Origin: Nageia nagi
Taxonomy: Eukaryota > Pinophyta
Direction of reading: 5' to 3'
Length of the DNA: 64,000 bases
Assembly: GCA_050084985.1 (NCBI GenBank)
Contig: JBITNC010000001.1
Span: forward strand, 184,326,001 to 184,390,000
The translations under genes and the position numbers were made by a program. The notes under the pieces are model-generated. The model made no database searches, had not been told where the DNA came from, and saw nothing but the letters and a program-made list of their open reading frames with translations. This document shows positions 57,260 to 64,000 of this stretch, piece after piece (the first letter of the stretch is position 1; the number at the start of each line of letters is the position of its first letter).

Positions 57260-57547
57260 TTGGTTGAAATTACCTTAGGATTATGTAGAGTTTTCTTGTA
57301 AGAAGATAAGAGGACAAAATCTATGAAAAGTGGCCCATGTTTAGAGGGGATATAAATTTTTCAAAATTATCCTTAAGCATTTGGGAATCAAATGCCTACC
57401 CATTGGAGAGGCATGATCTGAAAATTGGATCAACAAAAAAATTAACAACTTGCCAAACCTAGCTATGATGAAAGAGAACCCTTACCACAAGAAGGAAGAA
57501 AAATGTATGTCAAGGTTTGGTAAAATATATATTGGTATGCGAAAAGA

Positions 57548-59762
57548 TGATGTTGATGTCATATCAGCACAATGTGATGTTAGTAGAAGAAGACCAATTA
57601 GAGTGTGATATGGATAATACTGACATCACATCTTCATAGTATGATGTTAGTACAAGAAGACCTACCAGAGGTGGCATGGATAATGTTGATATCATATATT
57701 CACAATATGATATTGGTAGAAGCAATAATATCGAAGTGCAACATGGATAATTCTAACATCATGTATTTATAGTATGAAAGTAGTAGAAGAATACCTACAA
57801 GAGTACAATATGGATAATACTAACATCATATCTTCATAACATGATGTTAGTAGAAGACATTCTAGAGTGTTGTATGGATAATGTTGATACCACATCTTCA
57901 CGATGTGATATTAGTAGAATAATACCTACCAAAGTGTAATATGGATAATGTTGATATCACATATTCATAATATGGTTGTTGACACCTAAAAGTGGTCCCA
58001 TTAACATGGTCCCACTTAAGTGCAACTTTACACATATTTAATCACATTCTAGTCATATTTTACCTTATTATCACATATTTCTCATGTTGTATTCTTATGT
58101 TTCAAGTTAGGTACACCAAGACAACTTCAACTAATATTCAAGGGGTTAAATGGTGAATCATGCCTAATATAAATATAAGTATCTCTAACCTAGGAAAAGC
58201 ATGATATCAAAATTAAATCTCGATGGTCAGTACCCTACTCTTGGGTATTTCTAAATGCTAATTATTGAGATTAGAATCTTTTTATCACTCAAACAAATAT
58301 CAGTCATCCACTTCCATGATCATATGATTGGTTTGACTTATTATCATTGATCCTTATTGGTGAACCTCATTCTTCAAGAATGGTCATGTCCACATTAGCA
58401 TTTGCATCCACACTAAGCTCTCAAAGATTAGCACTCGCACTTGTATTTCTTCTGTAGTTAGACTTGGGGTTCACACAACAAGGTCACTACTCTTCGATAA
58501 GTTCATTCATCATATCCTCAACCTTGATATAGGTAAGGACACATAGGTATTTATCTTTCACTTGATTCCTTTCTCCTTAGTGTGTGTAGCTCATATTTAC
58601 ATCTTGACATCAATGTAATTTTGTTATTCTATTGCTGTAGTGATGTATTCCCTTATTCATGTATGTTTATTTGAGTAAATTAGATTAGATAAATCATACA
58701 ATAAATGTTTATATGTATTTAGTTTATTTAGAGTAAAACCCTAGGTGATACCAAAACACATTCAACAATGGAATTAGTTGAAGACTCTTGCTAGAGTGCA
58801 ATAAACCTTATATTGAAATAAGCATCTTTACAGTGCCACATAATTGATAAAGGCCCAACCTTGCAAGTCACAATACGATAATATAGTTAAAGGTATAAAA
58901 AAATTGCTAAAGACTCGATAACTATTGATCTTCACCTGTGACCATTCTAATGACCTAAAATGTGTCAAAAGGGGATTTAAAGAGTTTATAAAAGCAATTA
59001 GGGTTAGTTAGGTGAACATAACAATTTCAACCATGGTAGTGTATGATTCTAGTAATTATTAAGGTCATGCAACCATCCAAGAGTTGAGAGTTTTAGTTAC
59101 AACACTTCTATAAATTAAGGAAGAAAAATTACTACTAGAGAATGGAGGAGGAGAAAAAGGGAAAAGAGCTCCTTCATTTTTAATTGTCTAATAAGCTTGT
59201 TTGGAGAAGTGGAGCTAGGATCATGGAATGATAAAAAGAAACAAAGGTTCACAAATAAAGAATTGTTGGAGTAATAATGTAGAGATGGTTTAAAGTCCCA
59301 AGGGACAAGAGGAAGGTAAGCTAAAAGAAAGCTAGAGTTGCATAGCTTAAACAACTAAGAAAATACCATAATATTAGTTTTAGTTGATTTAGAGGGAGTA
59401 AGGAGATCATGGAATCTAGAAGAGTTTAAAATGTTTAGAAGATCGAGGTAGCACTCATGTTACTTATGATTGTAGCTTTTGAGTTCTTTGATAAATAATA
59501 AAAAATTAGAAGCTTTAAAAAGGGGATGTACTCTCACACTCAGAGGAACCTCTATAGCTATCTATCTTATTATTCATTTCATTCTAATTATGGTTTTAAT
59601 GTATTTTCATAATTAGTAGGTTGCACAATAAATGAAGGTAGAGAACTTTTGGTTAATAGTTTGGTTGTGAAAACATAGTTTATGTCTTGAATATAAAAAT
59701 ACAAAGCATAATCTATATTTGATGATCCATGTATGATATAAATATATGATGATTACAAATCA
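57548..59762 (+). repeat. TE5 3' LTR, interrupted by a solo LTR
   Basis: Starts TGATGTTGATGTCATATC, carries six to seven VNTR units to 57,976, is interrupted by 57,977-58,767, and continues to AATCA at 59,762. The unique part matches 56,300-57,246 (TTGATAAAGGC, TTGATCTTCACCTGTGACCA, GTGTCAAAAGGGG). Confidence 0.82.
57977..58767. mobile_element. Nested solo LTR, 791 bp
   Basis: Begins TGTTGACACCTAAAAGTGG and ends ACATTCAACA, so its termini TGTTGA / TCAACA are perfect 6-bp inverted repeats. It is flanked by ATGGT (57,972-57,976) and ATGGA (58,768-58,772), a 5-bp duplication with one mismatch. It interrupts the last VNTR unit of the TE5 3' LTR, which resumes afterwards. The strand of the parent element is not determined. 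Confidence 0.82.
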
Positions 59763-60663
59763 TGTATGCCCTCCAATTAGAAGGATATGATGTGGTATTA
59801 AGATGTTAATGGCTACAAACCTTAGGACCTATTTTATGGGATTTCTCATCTCTATGGATGTAATTTAATATCAATGAGAAAAATCACAAATTGAAGGCAT
59901 TATAGTAGGACCCACATAAATAATCACATTACATAGGATGGAGAATATTCTCAAACAAGGACACTATGGTATTGTGTCATAGTTTTACCATATGAAATTA
60001 TATGCAATAATAATAATTGACCTCCCTTTAGATATGCAATAAGTGTTAGATCAATTTATCCCTATATTTGAAATATCCAAAGGGATACCCCCTCCTTGAT
60101 AGCAAGACACATGATCCCACTCATCATTGGTAGCTTGCCACCTAATATTTTTCCTTGCTAGTACCCTTACGAATAAAAAAAATAAGATTGAAAAAATGAT
60201 CAAAGAGTTATTGGATGCTAGTTTTATTAAACCCAATGTTAGTCATTTTCCCACCCTAGTACTATTGGTGAAAAAGAAGGATGACTCTTAGTTATTGTGT
60301 ATAGACTTTTTGATCTCAACAAGGTCATGATTAAGGACAAATTCTCTATTTCTATTATTGATGACTTTGAGGATGAATTGCATTAAGAAATATTTTTCAC
60401 CAAATTAGATCATTTTAGGTACCGTCAAATTTGAATGCATAAGGTATATATCCCTAAGATTGCTTTTTAAACTCATGAAGGTCATTATGAGTTCTTAATT
60501 ATGTTATTCATTCTTATCAATGCACTCTCAGCTTTCCTAATCCTCATAAACTAGGTATTTTAGCCTTACCTAATAAATTTTGTATTGGTATTTTTATGAC
60601 ATTTTGATTTGTAGCAAATCTTGAGAATACCATCTTCAACATATGAGGTTGCTACTTTGATTG
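59763..60663 (+). pseudogene. Ty3/gypsy protease-RT fragment (chromovirus-like)
   Basis: The translation begins LQLEGYDVVLRC, TLGPILWDFSSLWM (end of protease and linker), then MENILKQGHYGIVS and LDQFIPIFEISKGIPP. RT follows: IEKMIKELLDASFIKPNVSH, FPTLVLLVKKKDDS, LCIDF, IKDKFSISIIDD, FFTKLDHFRYRQI and THEGHYEFLIMLF. The text stays recognisable to about 60,660, where TE3 cuts it before RNase H. Many stops and shifts occur. The left end coincides with TE5, so two elements bracket one older Ty3 copy. Confidence 0.83.
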
Positions 60664-61164
60664 TGAGAGAGTTGAACTATAAACTAAACAAATATAAACT
60701 CTCAAGATCACATGAAAGCTCATACTCACATCTAAATAACTCAAGAAGACAATCTCACAAAGTTAACTCAAGATGTAAGTGGTTCCTCCAACTAGGAGTA
60801 CATCCACTAACTAGATCTCATTTCATTCACAAACATAAATCTCTTACAATTCTCCTAACTCATCTTCTAAATACTATCCTATAGCATAAATTCACTTCAC
60901 AAATTTTTGTGTATGATTCAAAGAGGGAGCCTTCTATTTATAGGCCAGAATCCCTCTTTGGATCACCCTTTTAGCCAATGTACAAAAGCATAACATGCAT
61001 ATCATTTTACCCAAGGGGCATGCTCATGACATGGAGCATAGGACAAGTTACATTATCATATTAACTTAAATACTTAAGTTATCAAATGATACCCTTAAGT
61101 ATTAGTGTACTTACATAGAAGATTATTACAAAACCTTTACAATAATGCATTATAAATTCCAACA
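60664..61164 (-). repeat. TE3 3' LTR
   Basis: About 501 bp matching the family LTR in reverse complement. The minus strand starts TGTTGGAATTTATAATGC at 61,164 and includes TATA-like CCTATAAATAGAAGG at about 60,945. The far end is poorly preserved, so 60,664 is approximate. Confidence 0.85.
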
Positions 61165-61176
61165 CTCCCCTTTAAT
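61165..61176 (-). promoter_or_regulatory. TE3 polypurine tract
   Basis: The minus strand reads TTAAAGGGGAG immediately before the LTR, the family's plus-strand primer. Confidence 0.8.
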
Positions 61177-61869
61177 GCAATATTGGGATAAAGCGAATAA
61201 GAGAGAAGAAAGAGAGAAAGTAAGAGAGTTCTATTCCAAATAAATACAATGGAGATGAGAAATTTTTACATATTTGTGAAGTAAGAAAGATCTAGTATGA
61301 GACTTACTACTTTGCCAAATACAATCATTAACTACAACTAGTTTCAATGTACATGAAGTAGTCATCCAATTGAATCATGAAGAGTCTCCAAGAGCCTGCA
61401 TACTCGAAGTAGGTAACCTACAAGTAAAAAAATAGCTCAGATAATAAGATCAGTTAGGTGCAACATGATCATATCAACAAGGATATATTCCATCATAAAT
61501 TGATTAATGTTGCACTATAATTCATCACAAAGATGCCAAGCAAAAAACTCATAGTCACCTATTGTATATATAACATATGTTGATTATTAATGCAAAGTAG
61601 AGCAAATAAAATGCACATAAGAGTTTCTCACACATGGCTAATTGAATAGTACCAAAAGACACATAAGAGTTCTTCACACATGGATAATTGAATAGTGCTA
61701 GATTGGCCAATATTTTGCTCTAAAAAATTTGTACAATAAGTTCCTCATGTAGAGCGAACTTACCATAAAGGTGTACAACAAAATCAACACTATACAACAC
61801 AAAATCCTCCTAGGGGTGAAGTTGTCATCACAAACATGAATTCAACACAAGAATTCAAACTTTACTTCC
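61177..61869 (-). other. TE3 3' untranslated region
   Basis: Non-coding. Carries the same short GAGGAACTC-type repeats as TE1 and TE2 (61,620-61,770). Confidence 0.7.
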
Positions 61870-64000
61870 CCTTGAGGGAAACTTCACCAACCTGATAGAA
61901 TCCTTAAGCTTACAGAATTGAGCTTTCGAGAGGGGCTTGGTGAATAAATCAATGGAGTTCAAGGTGGATGGACAATACTCCAGATGTATGATACCATCAA
62001 GAACCTTCTCTTTAATAAAATGTGCTTATATTTCCACATGTTTTATTCTCTAATGTAACATAAGATTATTAGCTAAAGAGATCACTTATTGATTATCTAA
62101 AGAAATCAAAGATGAGCCACCTTGGTCATACCCAATTTCTTTAAGAAGATACCTTAGCCAAATGGCTTCCTGGGCTGTAATAGACATGGCATGGTATTCA
62201 ACTTTTATGATGGAAAGAGAAATAGTAGGCTACTTCTTGAAATCCCAAGGGATAGCACCTGAACCAATTCTAAACACATGCATAGAGGTTGATTTCCTAT
62301 CATCTCTATCTCCCCCATAGCTAGAATTTAGAGAGAATAAATGAGTTTAATTTAGAATACTTGAGAGCAAGATCCTTAGTCCTTGCAACATACCTCAAAA
62401 TTTGCTTAACAACATTGAGGTGCTCAACATAAGGATTCTACATGAATCATGCCATCAAATTCACTGCAAAGGTAATATCTAGCCTGGATATAGTCAAATA
62501 TAAAAGATTACCAATTAGTTTCTTGTAATATGTAGCATCAACCATCTAAGAGTTGGAGCTTAGAGAATAGTGATTCAAGGAGAGACTGGGATCATAGCAT
62601 ATCTACACTCCTCCATTCCAAACTTTTGTAAGATGTTTGATATATACTAAGATTGATTAAGATAAGTACAATCCTTGTATTGATACACTTGCATTCTAAG
62701 ATAGTAGTGCAAGAGACCAAGATCAATCATTTCAAACATTGCCTTAAGTTTAGATGTGGACTCTTGAATGATTTCATCATTGTTTCCAGTAATCAAAAGA
62801 TCATCCACATAAAGAAGAATCAAGATGTATTTTCCTTGAGTGAGCACATATAAATCAAATTATGAAAAGCACTTGGAGAAATCGATGTCTACAAAATACC
62901 CTAAAATCTTTCTATATAAGGCTCTAGGTGCTTTCTTAAGTCCATATAATGACTTTTTTAGCTTGCACATAAAGGACTCTTTTCCTTTGACAATGAACCC
63001 TTCTAATTGATTTATGAAGATTTTCACATCTAAGTCACCATTGAGAAATACATTCTTGACAACAAGTCAAAAAATGTTCCATCCTTAAGCTACAAAAAGA
63101 GAAAGGATAATTCTAATAGTAGGCATCTTTGCATAGGAGTAAAGGTTTCTTCATAATCTACATTGTATTTTTGAGCAAAACCTTTAGCTACTAACCTTAC
63201 CTTGTATTTCTCAATATCCCTAACAAAATTAAACTTGACCTTGAAGATCCACTTATTGCCAATCAAATTCTTCTCATTGGGATAAGGAACCAATTTGCAA
63301 GTTTCATTTTTCATAAGCACCTCATACTCCATTTTCATGGCTTCCATCTAGCACTAATGCTTAGAAACTTCTTTAAAGGTTGAGGGCTCATGCTTATTGT
63401 CAATCTTGGAAAATAAGGATTTATTCAAGGTCATGCTCCTTGTCACCATTTGAGTTGGAGAATTTTTCTCCTAAGGTGACTTGTCTACATCAATATCTAA
63501 CTAGCTAGGTGCAACTAAAGAGTCCTTTGGATCATCAACATCCTTATTAGAAGCAAATTCTTCAAGAAGTTCATTAAACTTTACATCCCTTGAAATAAAC
63601 ATGACTTTGTAGGATGAAGAGTAGATCCTATAGCCTCTATGTTGACTATCATAACCCACAAAGATGCATTTTTTATTCCTTTTATCTAACTTTTACCTTT
63701 TCTCAAAAATAATGTAGGAGTATGCTTCACAAACAAACACCCTAAGGTGAGAAATGTTAGGTTTTCTTCTTAACCATTCCTCAAAAGGATTTTTACCTTG
63801 AATGGCTTTTATAGGACATCTATTCAAGGTGTAAATAGTAGTACTCATAGCTTCACCCCCCAAGAAACTAGGAAGATTACCCAACATGCATCTAGCCTTC
63901 TCCATAATTATCCTATTTTTCCTTTTGGCAACACCATTCTGCTGACGAGTGTATGGAATTGTAAATTGCCTCTTGATTCCATACTTAGTGCAATAGAAAT
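61870..64000 (-). pseudogene. TE3 pol, integrase end to RNase H
   Basis: From the right edge leftward: integrase end (QQNGVAKRKNRIIMEKARCM at about 63,890-63,950, with Lys at the catalytic Glu position), HLRVFVCEAYSYIIFEKR, RT (NKWIFKVKFN, LVAKGFAQKYNVDYEETFTP about 63,140-63,260; YVDDLLITGNNDE about 62,780) and RNase H with the end motif FTKPLS near 61,945. Open stretches are 63,693-63,905, 63,090-63,347 and 62,647-62,847. Frameshifts (about 63,110 and 62,860) and stops show it is inactive. It appears about as decayed as TE2. Confidence 0.88.

Larger units (their letters stand above)
55759..59762 (+). mobile_element. TE5: coding-free LTR element with VNTR-bearing LTRs
   Basis: Direct repeats 55,759-57,246 and 57,548-59,762 (the latter about 1.42 kb without the nested insertion) start TGATGTTGATGTCA and end GATCA / AATCA. 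A primer-binding site TGGTATCAAAG follows at 57,249, and a purine-rich GCGAAAAGA precedes the second LTR. The interior is only 301 bp and encodes nothing. Each LTR opens with an array of about 66-bp units and continues with a 950-bp unique part. No convincing target-site duplication is seen (TTATT / TGTAT). The element lies directly against a Ty3 protease-RT fragment, which resumes at 59,763. Confidence 0.82.
60664..64000 (-). mobile_element. TE3: third copia copy of the TE1/TE2 family, partial
   Basis: Reverse-oriented relative of TE1 and TE2, continuing beyond the window. Seen: 3' LTR (60,664-61,164), polypurine tract, 3' untranslated region with the same GTTCCTCACATGGATAA-type repeats (complement), and pol from the end of integrase to RNase H. 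It is inserted in the Ty3 RT at 59,763-60,663. Gag, leader and 5' LTR would lie to the right. Confidence 0.92.

Overview
The window looks like gene-poor, repeat-dominated nuclear DNA of a seed plant, most likely a conifer. It is AT-rich and packed with decayed LTR retrotransposons. It has one GC-richer, intact-looking plant gene of the CASP-like (CASPL) family at 26,886-27,582, and remnants of plant gene families (SPINDLY, PPR, SWIM/MULE-derived). It also holds a Penelope-like element with reverse transcriptase plus a GIY-YIG domain, a class known in land plants mainly from conifers (the 'Dryad' elements). I see no tRNA, rRNA or CRISPR, and nothing bacterial or organellar.

Left third (1-24.8 kb). 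Ty3 fragments (RNase H, then reverse transcriptase) lie at 1-1,281. A degenerate copy of the CASPL upstream region follows (copy A, 2,109-3,009 plus 14,502-15,223). It was split by a Ty1/copia element, TE1 (3,010-14,501), which carries two complete-order gag-pol units in tandem between one pair of 494-bp LTRs. A second member of that family, TE2 (15,254-24,809, perfect TSD TTTGG), carries an antisense, intronless piece of a SPINDLY gene in its leader.

Middle (24.8-41.1 kb). A Ty3 gag remnant and copy B of the duplicated upstream region lead into the CASPL gene (three exons, 181 codons). Downstream come PPR-derived debris and a broken multi-exon SWIM/MULE-derived gene (about 31.86-36.97 kb). 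Its presumed large intron holds a miniature LTR element with three 64-bp LTRs exactly 221 bp apart. A 24-bp x 14 minisatellite (39,095-39,430) has octapeptide coding character on the minus strand. A 328-codon minus-strand frame (40,099-41,082) has stops but no frameshift and is not recognised.

Right part (41.1-64 kb). A tandem array of about 181-bp units with coding character on the minus strand was interrupted first by a non-autonomous LTR element with 2.4-kb LTRs and a 767-bp interior (TE4, 42,119-47,789). It was also interrupted by the Penelope-like element (47,818-49,708, 8-bp TSD). Then follow another unrecognised minus-strand exon pair (50,833-51,420), PPR-derived tandem repeats (period about 381 bp), the inverted partner of the 28.3-29.1 kb repeat, and a second coding-free LTR element (TE5, 55,759-59,762). 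TE5 has a 66-67-bp VNTR inside its LTRs and a nested 791-bp solo LTR. A Ty3 protease-RT fragment follows, cut by a third copia copy (TE3, minus strand, 60,664 to the window end).

The only gene I would call functional is the CASPL gene. Nearly everything else is decayed, and in-frame stops are mostly of the C-to-T / G-to-A type, as expected of heavily methylated plant repeats. All identities come from reading translations by eye; no database search was run.
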